Below the pieces are notes generated by a model. That model was given only the letters and a program-made list of their open reading frames with translations. It had not been told where the DNA came from and searched no databases. Positions 55,384-63,739 of a stretch of 64,000 nucleotides of DNA are shown piece after piece (the stretch's first letter is position 1; each line of letters opens with the position of its first letter). A program made the translations under genes and the position numbers. Source of the stretch: JBGSYJ01 sp041748075 (GTDB lineage: Bacteria > Acidobacteriota > Thermoanaerobaculia > Gp7-AA8); NCBI GenBank assembly GCA_041748075.1, contig JBGTDX010000036.1:186001-250000 (forward strand), in the 5' to 3' direction.

Positions 55384-55740
55384 TCATCCCGGGGGCCACT
55401 TCAGGTTTCGCCCACCGATAAGATGGACATGGATGTGAAAGACGGTCTGTCCGGCAGCTTCCCCCTGGTTGATGACGAGACGGTAACCCTCGTCGCTGAT
55501 CTGCTGGTCCCGTGCAATCTCGGTTGCCCGGTGAATCGTCCGGCCAACGGCCTCCATATCGCCGGGCTTCATCTCATCGAGGCTCGGGATGTGCCGCCGC
55601 GGAATCACGAGAATGTGTGTGGGAGCCTGAGGATTGATGTCGTGAAAGGCGAGAACGTCATCGTCTTCGTAGGCCATGCTCGCGGGGATTTCCCGGTTCG
55701 CAATGCGACAGAAAAGGCAGCGCTCGTTCGATGCTGTCAT
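55384..55740 (-). CDS. HIT-family nucleotide hydrolase
   Basis: 118 aa from ATG at 55740, with GGAGGT five bases upstream; the frame to 55830 overlaps prmC. CLFCRIANREIPASMAYEDD, FHDINPQAPTHILVIPRRH and the histidine triad FHIHVHLIGG (102, 104, 106) show a Hint/PKCI-type protein that cleaves phosphoramidate or adenosine-linked substrates. ATGA overlap with prmC. Confidence 0.93.
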   Translation of the reverse strand: MTASNERCLFCRIANREIPASMAYEDDDVLAFHDINPQAPTHILVIPRRHIPSLDEMKPGDMEAVGRTIHRATEIARDQQISDEGYRLVINQGEAAGQTVFHIHVHLIGGRNLKWPPG

Positions 55741-56588
55741 GGAGACCTCCGATCGAAACAGTCTGTGCCGGTAAGGATGACCACACGGTCGATTCCGGCG
55801 AGGTCTTTGAAGATGCCATGTTCGGACCATCCGAAATCCCTGGCAAGGCGAATGACGCGCTCCGTCTGGCCGAATCCGATTTCGAAGGCAAGAAGGCCTT
55901 CGCTGGAAAGAGACCGAGAGCCCGAAGAAAGCAGAATCTGTATCGCAAGCAGGCCGTCCGGCCCGGATGTGAGAGCGAGCTGCGGCTCATGATCCCGAAC
56001 TTCAGTCTGGAGAGATGAAAGATCAATCGAGGGGACGTAAGGGGGGTTCGACACGACGACGTCGAATGGACCGTTGATGCCCGCCAGCAGATCCGAGCAC
56101 GCGAACGTGACCGGGGCACCGAGTGCCGTCGCATTGGAACGCGCCACGGAGATCGCTTCGATGGATAGGTCGGTTCCCGTGACCCGGAGATCGTGCCGCT
56201 CGAGTTTCAGCGTGATCGCGATGCATCCGCTGCCTGTCCCGACATCGAGGATCCGACCGTCCCTGGGTGCGCGGAGCAGCACCGATTCGACCAGAAGCTC
56301 GGTCTCCGGCCGGGGAATCAGCACGCGCGGGTCGACCATGAACTCCCGGCCGTAGAACTCCGCGCGGGATCGGATGTACTGGATTGGCTCTCCGCCAAAT
56401 CGGCGTTTGATACGGTCCCTGAAGCAGCGGACGGCGTGGGGATCAATGTCCTCTTCGCCGTGGGCCAGGAGCCAGGACTGTGGCTGGTCCAGACAGTCCG
56501 CCAGCAGCAGATCCACGTCCCTCGGGTCGAGCCGGAGGTCGGCGGCCTTTGCCCGAAACTCCCTGCGGAGCTCAGCTATGGTTATCAT
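55737..56588 (-). CDS. prmC: PrmC, release-factor glutamine methyltransferase
   Basis: 283 aa from ATG at 56588; the longer frame to 56702 overlaps the divergent sigma gene. RILDVGTGSGCIAITL is motif I; SNPPYVPSI (181-189) is the NPPY active site binding the glutamine of the GGQ motif of RF1/RF2. Family flag YGREFMVDPRVLIPRPETE is present. It methylates release factors with SAM. Only 38 bp separate it from the sigma gene. Confidence 0.94.
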   Translation of the reverse strand: MITIAELRREFRAKAADLRLDPRDVDLLLADCLDQPQSWLLAHGEEDIDPHAVRCFRDRIKRRFGGEPIQYIRSRAEFYGREFMVDPRVLIPRPETELLVESVLLRAPRDGRILDVGTGSGCIAITLKLERHDLRVTGTDLSIEAISVARSNATALGAPVTFACSDLLAGINGPFDVVVSNPPYVPSIDLSSLQTEVRDHEPQLALTSGPDGLLAIQILLSSGSRSLSSEGLLAFEIGFGQTERVIRLARDFGWSEHGIFKDLAGIDRVVILTGTDCFDRRSP

Positions 56589-56626
56589 CCCATGGAAACC
56601 TTGGGCGGATGGTACCGTAAGAAAGA

Positions 56627-57217
56627 ATGGCAGGGACCGAGCATCTGGATGATCGCGCGCTGGTTGCGGCGATTCTTCAGGGAGACAGCGATCTGTTTGC
56701 ACAGCTGATGCGACGCTACGAAAAGCGGATCGTCAACTACGTGTACCGGATCACGCATCGCTATGAGGATGCTCACGACCTCGCGCAGGAGGTTTTCGTC
56801 AAGGTGTATCTGGCGCTGGATCGTTACGACCCGAAGTACCAGTTCTCGACCTGGATTTTCCGGATCGCACAGAACAGCGCCATCGATGCCCTGCGGAAGA
56901 AGGGTGTTTCGGAAGTCTCTCTCACCCGCAATGACGATGATGAAGGGCAGGGAGGAAAGGAGCGGGAATTCGCAGATGTCGGAGTAAGCCCTTACCGGGA
57001 TCTGAAAAACAAACAGCTCTCTTCGGCAATCGACCATGCCGTCGATCAGCTGCCGGTCGAGTATCGCGAACTGATTCAGCTGCGCCATTTTGCCGAGCTG
57101 TCCTATGACGAGATTGCCGATATGAAGCAGCTTCCGCTCGGCACTGTGAAGAACAAGCTCTTCCGGGCGCGAAACATGCTCAAGGATGCGCTCGGTAATT
57201 TCGTGGAGCCTCTATGA
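56627..57217 (+). CDS. ECF sigma factor
   Basis: 196 aa. Region 2: ALVAAILQGDSDLFAQLMRRYEK and AHDLAQEVFVKVYLALDRYD, with STWIFRIAQNSAIDALRKK; region 4: LPVEYRELIQLRHFAELSYDEIAD and LGTVKNKLFRARNMLK. This is a sigma-70 family RpoE-like factor. The next gene overlaps by ATGA and looks like its anti-sigma factor, so it probably responds to envelope stress. Direct autoregulation is not seen in the 38-bp upstream gap. Confidence 0.94.
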   Translation: MAGTEHLDDRALVAAILQGDSDLFAQLMRRYEKRIVNYVYRITHRYEDAHDLAQEVFVKVYLALDRYDPKYQFSTWIFRIAQNSAIDALRKKGVSEVSLTRNDDDEGQGGKEREFADVGVSPYRDLKNKQLSSAIDHAVDQLPVEYRELIQLRHFAELSYDEIADMKQLPLGTVKNKLFRARNMLKDALGNFVEPL

Positions 57218-57708
57218 CCGATTCCACCTGCCGGCAGTTCCGGGGAGATCCCGAAGCCTTCAGCACGCATCCGGAACGCTGCGTGGCCTGTGCCGGGATT
57301 CTCGAGGAGATCACAGAGTTCGATCGCGAGTTCGCATCCCGTGCGATGCTTCCGGGCGGTCCGTCTCTCGAGCCGCTGGACAGCCGGACTCTTCCTGTTG
57401 CGTCGTGGGAGGGTGCCAGCGAGCGGGCGTGGCCCCTTGCGGTTCTGGGTGCACTGGCCCTGGTCTTTCTCGCCGTGATTCTCTTTCTGCTTTCGGGCAT
57501 CTCGCCGGCGGACGGCTTCCGCGCGGCGCTCGTGAGCCAGTTGCCCCGTCTCGAGCTGCTCGAGATCGCCTCGGTGGTCGGCGACGGCCTTCGCGCGGCT
57601 CCACTTCGCGTGCACCTGTTCATCCTGGCTGGATTTACCTTCATCAACGTCATCTTCGTGTGGCTCCTGCGCCGCGCGCCCAGAGGGATCGATGCTTCGG
57701 GTCGCTAG
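57214..57708 (+). CDS. Putative anti-sigma factor, membrane-bound
   Basis: 164 aa, ATGA overlap with the sigma gene. The N-terminus has a zinc-finger-like His-x3-Cys-x2-Cys pattern (HPERCVAC) typical of anti-sigma ZAS domains, then helices at 75-93 and 138-155. Mechanism (zinc-regulated release, proteolysis) cannot be judged. It is followed, with 17-bp overlap, by a polymer-forming protein. Confidence 0.75.
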   Translation: MTDSTCRQFRGDPEAFSTHPERCVACAGILEEITEFDREFASRAMLPGGPSLEPLDSRTLPVASWEGASERAWPLAVLGALALVFLAVILFLLSGISPADGFRAALVSQLPRLELLEIASVVGDGLRAAPLRVHLFILAGFTFINVIFVWLLRRAPRGIDASGR

Positions 57709-58621
57709 AACGCTGCTTCCACTGCTCGCGATGTCCGTGCTGGTACTCAGCGGCGCGATCGTTCTTCCGACATTCGCGTCGAACGCCGACACAGATGGAC
57801 GCGCGGTCGCGGATCGCGGCATCATCAGCTTTGGAGAAGATGTGGTCATCGCCCAGGACGTGACTGGCGATGTCCAGGTCGTCTTCGGTTCCGTGAAAGT
57901 CGACGGTCGCATCGATGGAGATCTGCTTGTTTTCGGAGGCAACGTCGAGCTCGGACCGCAGGCACGCGTCACCGGAGAAATCGTGACGTATGGCGGAACG
58001 GTGAGTGGCGCGGGCGCCCCGAGCCATCCCGGTCTGGCGGAGCAGGCAGGAGTCTCCCTCGCCAGAATGAACGATCCCCGCAGTCCCATCGGCTACGCGT
58101 TGAAACTGTCGTTTCTGGTCGTCTGGCTCGTAGCGGCAGTGATCCTTTCGATGACGAGTGGAAGGGAACTGCGCGCTTCATCGATCGAGCTGCGCATTGC
58201 GCCGTTTCACGCATTCGGTCTGGGACTCGTCGCCTTCACCAGTTTTCTCCTGACAGCGCTCGTCTTCGCATATCTGCTTTCCTTCGTGATCGGGCTGCCG
58301 CTCCTCGCAGCGCTCGCGGTATTCGCACTGATGACGAAGATTTACGGGATGATCGTCGTCTTTCACGCCGTCGGCAGCATCATCGCTGCCCCACGCACGC
58401 GGGACGCGTTGCAGAAGCGTCGCTGGGTTCGTGGCGACATGGGGCTGGTGCTCGTGGGTCTCCTGGTGCTCGGGCTGGTTCGGATGATTCCGCTCGTCGG
58501 CAATCTCGTCTGGATCGCCGCCTCGCTGTTCGGCGTCGGCGTTGCGCTCGCCACGAAGTTCGGGCGGCGTGAGCCCTGGTTCCTGATGAGGGGTCTCGAG
58601 CTCCGGATGAACGACCGCTGA
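57692..58621 (+). CDS. Bactofilin-like polymer-forming membrane protein
   Basis: 309 aa, overlapping the anti-sigma gene by 17 bp. A signal or anchor at residues 5-30, then an extracytoplasmic beta-helix-like segment DVTGDVQVVFGSVKVDGRIDG and DLLVFGGNVELGPQARVTGE, the bactofilin/polymer-forming pattern. Four C-terminal helices follow (residues 120-300). It resembles membrane-tethered bactofilin-type proteins; its role in this sigma operon may be sensing or envelope shaping. Confidence 0.78.
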   Translation: MLRVARTLLPLLAMSVLVLSGAIVLPTFASNADTDGRAVADRGIISFGEDVVIAQDVTGDVQVVFGSVKVDGRIDGDLLVFGGNVELGPQARVTGEIVTYGGTVSGAGAPSHPGLAEQAGVSLARMNDPRSPIGYALKLSFLVVWLVAAVILSMTSGRELRASSIELRIAPFHAFGLGLVAFTSFLLTALVFAYLLSFVIGLPLLAALAVFALMTKIYGMIVVFHAVGSIIAAPRTRDALQKRRWVRGDMGLVLVGLLVLGLVRMIPLVGNLVWIAASLFGVGVALATKFGRREPWFLMRGLELRMNDR

Positions 58622-58804
58622 TCGGGCCGCCTGGCAGGCTCATCCGTTTCCCCAAAATATTTGACGACGGAAACACGACTTTCCATTTTCGAGCGGTCAA
58701 TTCGCTTCGACTGCCGTAGATTATCCACTCGCAGTCCTCGAACTCACCGATTTAAAGGCTAGCCGCAGCCTCTGAAGGCGGCACATCGAAAAGGAGACAT
58801 CTCT

Positions 58805-59995
58805 ATGCGTTCCCCCCTTCTCCGTCGGATCTCTATCCTAAGCATTCTTTTACTCGCTTTATCCATCCCCATGGCCGCATCGGATCACGCCGATGCGATC
58901 AACAACGCCGAGGATCGAAGCACCGATCTGGCAGACGGCTTTCTGTTCCTCGATCCGAATGACAACACGAGAGTCATCGTTCTGATGACTTTCGCCGGAT
59001 TCATCGTTCCAGGCGAGAACGTGAACTTCGGGGTGTTCAGCGAGGACGTACGATATGTGCTGGACTTCGAGAACACCGGCGACGCGGTGATTGACCAGAG
59101 TTACACCGTGACGTTCGGGCCGAAGACGGGGGCGACGGCGCCGCAGACGGCGACGATCCGGCTTCCGGACGGGCGGACGTTCACGGCGCCGACCACTCAG
59201 CCGAGCAACACCGCAGCGACGGCACCTTCTCCGGTCCTCACGACCGACGCCGCGAGCGGAATCATTTTCTTTGCCGGTCTGGTGGACGATCCGTTTTTCT
59301 TTGACATCCCGGCGTTCAGTGCATTCCTCGCCTCGGTGCGTGCGGGCGCTCCGAACGCCGCTCTGTTCCAGCGCGGACGCGATACGTTTGCCGGCTACAA
59401 CGTTCTGGCGATCGGGATGAGTATTCCCCGTGCGAATCTGCTTGGAACCAACGGCACGAAGATCGGTGCGACGCAGAGTGCGCAGCGCCGCGTCCTCCAG
59501 GTGGTGAATACGAGCGGTCGAACCGTGGGAAGCGGCCGCTGGGTCACCATGGATCGCCAGGGTCTCCCGGCGATCAACGTAGCCTTGATCCCCTTTGCCC
59601 GGAAGCGCGAGTACAACCGCGCCTCGCCTGGCGAGGTCGCTTCAGGAGCTTTTGCAAACGACGTGGTCGCCACCCTGACTTCGCTCGGGACAAATCAGAC
59701 AAACATCGGAATTCTTGCCGGACTTGCAGTGGCGACCGGTGACATCCTCGTTCTCGACACGGCGATTGCCAACACCGGTCCCGGCGGCGGCAACAACAGT
59801 GGTGCAGGTTTCCCGAATGGACGGCGTCTGCAGGATGATGTGATCGATATTATTCTCTTTTTCGTAGCGAATCAGAGCGCTCTGGGCGACAACGTCAACG
59901 CCAACGAAGTTCCATTCACCAACACGTTTCCGTTCTTTGCTGCCGCCCACCAGCCGAGAGCGACCGGTGTTCTCGATGACTCAACCCGCAACTAG
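58805..59995 (+). CDS. Secreted DUF4331 protein
   Basis: 396 aa with AAGGAG eight bases upstream. Signal peptide (ISILSILLLALSIPMAASDH) then DUF4331 features: ASDHADAINN, ADGFLFLDPNDNTRVIVLM, FFAGLVDDPFFFDI and GRRLQDDVIDIILFFVANQSALGDNVNAN. The family has no proven activity; it is common in outer-membrane or extracellular sets. Upstream gap 58622-58804 may hold its promoter but no consensus pair is convincing. Confidence 0.88.
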   Translation: MRSPLLRRISILSILLLALSIPMAASDHADAINNAEDRSTDLADGFLFLDPNDNTRVIVLMTFAGFIVPGENVNFGVFSEDVRYVLDFENTGDAVIDQSYTVTFGPKTGATAPQTATIRLPDGRTFTAPTTQPSNTAATAPSPVLTTDAASGIIFFAGLVDDPFFFDIPAFSAFLASVRAGAPNAALFQRGRDTFAGYNVLAIGMSIPRANLLGTNGTKIGATQSAQRRVLQVVNTSGRTVGSGRWVTMDRQGLPAINVALIPFARKREYNRASPGEVASGAFANDVVATLTSLGTNQTNIGILAGLAVATGDILVLDTAIANTGPGGGNNSGAGFPNGRRLQDDVIDIILFFVANQSALGDNVNANEVPFTNTFPFFAAAHQPRATGVLDDSTRN

Positions 59996-60022
59996 ACAGG
60001 CGATGCATCGACCGGAGGCTGC

Positions 60023-60910
60023 ATGAGAAAACTACTACTATCGTTCGCGTTCGTCGCGACGTTTGCCGCACCATCCTGGGCGGCTCATCTTTCCGACTTT
60101 TATGTCATTCCCGTCGCCATCCGAGCCCCCGGAGCCTTCGGGACTTCCTGGGTGACCGACGTGTCGATTCACAACTTTCACAACTCGTCACTGACGGTCG
60201 AGTTTCTCTTCATCGAAACCGGTGAAGGGGCGAGTCAGAACGTGTTCAACCTGGAGAGCACTGCGCTTCCGAATGGTTCCGTAACACTCGCAGCAGGAGA
60301 GACGCGGATCGTCAGGGACGTCATGAATGGCTTTCAGGGTAAGAGTGCGGGCCTGGTAGGCAGTCTGGCTCTCAGCGGCAACGTGCCGTTTGCCGTCACC
60401 AGCCGGACCTTCACGGTCGGAGCAGGTGGCGGCAGCTTCGGGCAGACCGTTCCCCCGGTCCAGGGATTCATCGAAAACACGATCGGTGAGACCGATGTCT
60501 CCATGGCGGTGGCCTACCTTCCCGGCGTGGTGACGAATGGCTCGTTCCGCACGAACATCGGATTCCTGGCAGCCTCGGGCGACGCCGGCATGACGATCAC
60601 CGCGGAGCTGCGGCTCGCCGATGGAACCTCAGGCGGCACCCGTACGTTCAATATCCCGGCGAACAGGTTCGTGCATGTCCAGTTCGGTGCGGCCACGATC
60701 GGCACGGTCACGACTTTCGATGCCGCTTCGGTACGCATGCGGATCACCGCCGGATCGGGTGCCGTCACACCGTACGCATCGATCGTCGACAACATCAGCG
60801 GCGACGCAGTCTTCGTCGCGGGCTTCTTCCCGCCGACGACCACGGTATTCAAGCGCGCCCTCGAGCAGTCTCAGTTCCGGAGACTTCTCCTTCAGACAAT
60901 GGGCAGGTGA
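60023..60910 (+). CDS. Secreted beta-rich protein, function unknown
   Basis: 295 aa; GGAGG five bases upstream. Signal peptide (LLLSFAFVATFAAPSWA) then a beta-sandwich-like sequence (YVIPVAIRAPGAFGTSWVTDVSIHNFHN, TLAAGETRIVRDVM). Its pattern of ornate PGxxGTSWVTDV openings is frequent in acidobacterial secreted proteins. No enzyme motif. It follows the DUF4331 gene by 27 bp, and a terminator lies after it, so the two may form one unit. Confidence 0.72.
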   Translation: MRKLLLSFAFVATFAAPSWAAHLSDFYVIPVAIRAPGAFGTSWVTDVSIHNFHNSSLTVEFLFIETGEGASQNVFNLESTALPNGSVTLAAGETRIVRDVMNGFQGKSAGLVGSLALSGNVPFAVTSRTFTVGAGGGSFGQTVPPVQGFIENTIGETDVSMAVAYLPGVVTNGSFRTNIGFLAASGDAGMTITAELRLADGTSGGTRTFNIPANRFVHVQFGAATIGTVTTFDAASVRMRITAGSGAVTPYASIVDNISGDAVFVAGFFPPTTTVFKRALEQSQFRRLLLQTMGR

Positions 60911-60923
60911 TATTGCGCCATGT

Positions 60924-60947
60924 GGCAGGGCCTTCCGAGGCCCTGCC
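60924..60947 (+). terminator. Hairpin terminator
   Basis: GGCAGGGCCT and AGGCCCTGCC form a perfect 10-bp stem with TCCG loop, followed by TCTTCC. It lies 14 bases after the secreted-protein stop. Confidence 0.75.
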
Positions 60948-60994
60948 TCTTCCGCATAGTAAGGATGTACGAGGCCTGGGGTCATCGCAAGAGA

Positions 60995-61084
60995 GGTGTC
61001 ATCCTGAGCGAAGCGAAGGATCCCCTGATTGCTTGCAACATAGCGAGTCCTGGGGGGATCCTTCGCTTCGCTCAGGATGACACG
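60995..61084. repeat. Long hairpin repeat, copy F
   Basis: Left arm from 60996, right arm ending 61083, same core as copy A, and a different loop (CTGATTGCTTGCAACATAGC). It lies between the terminator and a featureless stretch. Confidence 0.9.
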
Positions 61085-61398
61085 CCTAACTTTGCCGCTT
61101 AACCTTTCAATGCGTTATCGCTCCAGAACGCGCAAGTGCCGGACGATACCGAAGAGCGGCGGATCGGAATCCGCCGCTACTGAGGAGTCAGTCCACCCGC
61201 GGTCGTGCAGGACGCCGCCGCACACCACCATCATGCAGCTCGACGATACGGATCACGCGCGCGTCGAAGTCCTGAAGGCCCGCAAGGATCCGCCCGGCCG
61301 CATCCTCATGGAGAAAGACAGTGGAAAGACCGCCTCTGGTGGAAAGATGGGCGCCGATCAGGTCTCCGGATGTCGATGGGAAGCGAAGGCGGGCAGAC
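61085..61398. other. Intergenic stretch with one hairpin and no convincing gene
   Basis: AGCGGCGGAT (61155-61164) and ATCCGCCGCT (61169-61178) form a perfect 10-bp hairpin with a CGGA loop. A minus-strand frame of 70 codons (61188-61400) exists but has no convincing ribosome site or family match. I see no gene here that I can support. Confidence 0.55.
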
Positions 61399-61482
61399 AT
61401 GACGAATGACGAATGACGAATGACGAATGACGAATGACGAGTGACGAGTGACGAATGACGAATGACGAATGGCGAATGACGA
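61399..61482. repeat. Heptanucleotide tandem array, ATGACGA x12
   Basis: Twelve 7-bp units; two read GTGACGA and one ATGGCGA, the rest are exact. It lies 66 bp from the end of the TonB-like gene. Confidence 0.92.
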
Positions 61483-61548
61483 GGCGAACGGCTGCTCGGC
61501 AGGAGTCATTCCACTAGCATCATCCCGAGCCGGCGAGACACCCGTATC

Positions 61549-62598
61549 TCAATTGTCCGTCAGGCGGAAGTTCACCGTCACGGTGTAGTAGACATCGATC
61601 GGCTCGCCCTGATACGTAGCTGGGCGGAACCGCCATTGGCGCACGGCCTCGCGCGCGGCGTCACCGAGACCGTAGGGCAGGTCCCGAAGGATCTGGATGT
61701 CGTCGATCCGGCCGTTCTTACGGACGACGCCTCGGAGAACGACCCGTCCTTCCACGCCGGCTCTCCTCGCCATGAGCGGGTAACGCGGCCTTTCCTGATT
61801 CCTCACTTGAGGATTGGTTCCCCCGGGCGGGACGACAGCGTAGATGTCCCCGCGTTGCAAACCGGGGGGAGTGGACGGGCGCTCGTCCGCGATTCGGACG
61901 GGCGTGGGTGTGGGTTCGGGTTCTGTGATCTGCGGCTCGGGGATCGGCGAAAAATCGGGTCCGCCCGGTTCAGGCAAATTGTCGGGCAAAGACGGCGCGG
62001 AAGCGACGTCGAACTGCGCACCCCCAGCCGCGGACACATCGATGGCGTCGACATCCGCGTAGGCAACATCGCCCCGGAAGTCGATCGCGAAGAAGTCGTG
62101 ATCCCGCGTGAACACTCTCACATCGGTTCCGGCCTTGATCTCGCCCACCAGGGGGTAGAAGATTCCGGGCCCTGCGTAGAGAGTCGTGGTCGTCTCGACG
62201 ACTCCTTCGAGCGCCGGCATTCCGCGGATGGCAGCGGTACGCTGGAGTCGCTGTTCGTGCTGTGCCGCTCCCTCCAGAGCGCTGCGCTCAGCCCACCCGA
62301 CCATGCCGTCAGCGAGTTCTACGCGAACCCAGGCGCCGGCGTCCTCGACCAGAGTCAGCCGGTCACCCCGCTTTGAAGTCGTCATCACATCCGCCTTCGC
62401 GCTCGCCTCGCTCCGGATTCGCAACGTTTCCGGGATTACGACGAATTGAACCGTCTCGCGAGGCGGCTCGCGCCTTTCTCTGCTCGAGTAGCGGATGAGC
62501 AGCACGAGAAGCGTCAGAAAGATGATTGCGAGCACAGCGATGACGAGAGGACCACGCTTTCCGGCGGGTGCAGGCGTCATCTGTTCGAGCGTCGGCAT
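61549..62598 (-). CDS. TonB-like protein with SH3 domains
   Basis: 349 aa. Membrane anchor at about 18-39 (VIAVLAIIFLTLLVLLIRY), then two bacterial SH3-like segments (about 48-112: IPETLRIRSEASAKADVM; about 130-190: TTLYAGPGIFYPLVGEI), a Pro/Glu-rich linker (PIPEPQITEPEPTPTPV), and a TonB C-terminal domain (RYPLMARRAGVEGRVVLRGVV, GDAAREAVRQWRFRPATYQGE). TonB proteins carry energy to outer-membrane transporters; SH3 modules between anchor and TonB domain are unusual. It starts seven bases after argF. No ExbB/ExbD in the window. Confidence 0.85.
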   Translation of the reverse strand: MPTLEQMTPAPAGKRGPLVIAVLAIIFLTLLVLLIRYSSRERREPPRETVQFVVIPETLRIRSEASAKADVMTTSKRGDRLTLVEDAGAWVRVELADGMVGWAERSALEGAAQHEQRLQRTAAIRGMPALEGVVETTTTLYAGPGIFYPLVGEIKAGTDVRVFTRDHDFFAIDFRGDVAYADVDAIDVSAAGGAQFDVASAPSLPDNLPEPGGPDFSPIPEPQITEPEPTPTPVRIADERPSTPPGLQRGDIYAVVPPGGTNPQVRNQERPRYPLMARRAGVEGRVVLRGVVRKNGRIDDIQILRDLPYGLGDAAREAVRQWRFRPATYQGEPIDVYYTVTVNFRLTDN

Positions 62599-62605
62599 AG
62601 CCAGT

Positions 62606-63544
62606 TCACTCTCCCCGCTTGCGATCTTTCATCAACAGATACATCACGGCCTTCTGCACATGCAGCCGGTTCTCCGCCTCGTCGTAGATGACGGACTGCG
62701 GAGAGTCGACCACCTCTGCAGCAACTTCTTCGCCACGGTGCGCAGGAAGGCAATGCATGAAAATCGCTTCCTTCTTTGCCAGGGACATCACCTTCGGAGT
62801 CACCTGCCATCCTTCGAAGTCCTTCTGTCGTTTCGCAGCTTCCTCTTCCTGACCCATCGAAGCCCAGACGTCCGTCTCGACGATGTCAGCGTCGCGAGCT
62901 GCATCCTCGATCGAATTTGTCACTTCGATCCTCGTGCCTGCCATGTCCGCATCGGCCTGGGCCATCGCAAGGACCTCTTCGTCCGGTCCATATCCTGATG
63001 GCGTAGCGACACTGATGTTCATCCCGACCTTCGACGCACCGAACATCAGCGAATGTGCCATGTTGTTTCCATCGCCGATCCAGGCGATCTTCCGACCCTT
63101 CAGCTCGCCGCCGAACTTCTCCCATGCGGTGAAGTAGTCGGTCAGTCCCTGACAGGGATGCAACAGGTCGGTCAAGCCATTGATTACAGGCACGGAAGCG
63201 TACTGTGCAAGTTCGGTGACGGTTTTGTGGGCGAAGGTCCGGGCCATGATTCCGTCGAGGTAACGGGACAGCACCCTGGCCGTGTCATAGATGGTCTCAC
63301 CCCTGCCGAGCTGGATGTCACGGGAAGACAGGAACAGTGCGTGACCGCCGAGCTGGAACATGCCCACCTCGAAGGAAACGCGTGTCCGGGTCGAAGACTT
63401 CTCGAAGATCATGCCGAGGGTTTTGCCGCGAAGCGCGTCGTGAAAGCGCCCCGGGTCCGCTTTCATTTCCTTCGCCAGGGCGAAGATCTCGGCCACGTCA
63501 TCCGCCGAGTAGTGATGGATGGAGATGAGATCCTTGTGATTCAA
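62606..63544 (-). CDS. argF: Ornithine carbamoyltransferase
   Basis: 312 aa from TTG at 63544 with AAAGGA six bases upstream. STRTR (51-55) binds carbamoyl phosphate; NGLTDLLHPCQGLTDYFT, and FMHCLPAHRGEEV with the catalytic Cys follow. It makes citrulline from ornithine in arginine biosynthesis. No other arg gene is nearby. It is followed by the TonB-like gene with a seven-base gap. Confidence 0.95.
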   Translation of the reverse strand: MNHKDLISIHHYSADDVAEIFALAKEMKADPGRFHDALRGKTLGMIFEKSSTRTRVSFEVGMFQLGGHALFLSSRDIQLGRGETIYDTARVLSRYLDGIMARTFAHKTVTELAQYASVPVINGLTDLLHPCQGLTDYFTAWEKFGGELKGRKIAWIGDGNNMAHSLMFGASKVGMNISVATPSGYGPDEEVLAMAQADADMAGTRIEVTNSIEDAARDADIVETDVWASMGQEEEAAKRQKDFEGWQVTPKVMSLAKKEAIFMHCLPAHRGEEVAAEVVDSPQSVIYDEAENRLHVQKAVMYLLMKDRKRGE

Positions 63545-63604
63545 GCGATGTCCTTTCGAAACTGAGTGGAGCGGTATTGTATGGGAAGGGGTGAACGGAG
63601 ATTT

Positions 63605-63621
63605 AAAATTCAGAATTCAGA
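63605..63621. repeat. Short AATTCAG heptamer repeat
   Basis: AAATTCA and GAATTCA in tandem upstream of argF; degenerate inverted matches continue to about 63670. It is the same unit as at 21696-21719 and 36637-36700. Confidence 0.7.
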
Positions 63622-63739
63622 GTGCAGAAGCCCTACCATGTGAATTCTGCCTTGTTCATTCTCAATTCCGCCTCAACTTCCGTGGCCATCTGAGGCCTCG
63701 GCTTGAATCTGCGGGGTCGAAGGGTCAAACTCCCTGCTG

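Noticed and set aside
61188..61400. 70-codon minus-strand frame with GAHLSTRGGL resembling the start of endonuclease IV
   Set aside because: Similarity ends after ten residues, there is no ribosome site, and the length is far too short.
61399..61482. Possible CRISPR array
   Set aside because: Units are seven bases with no spacers.
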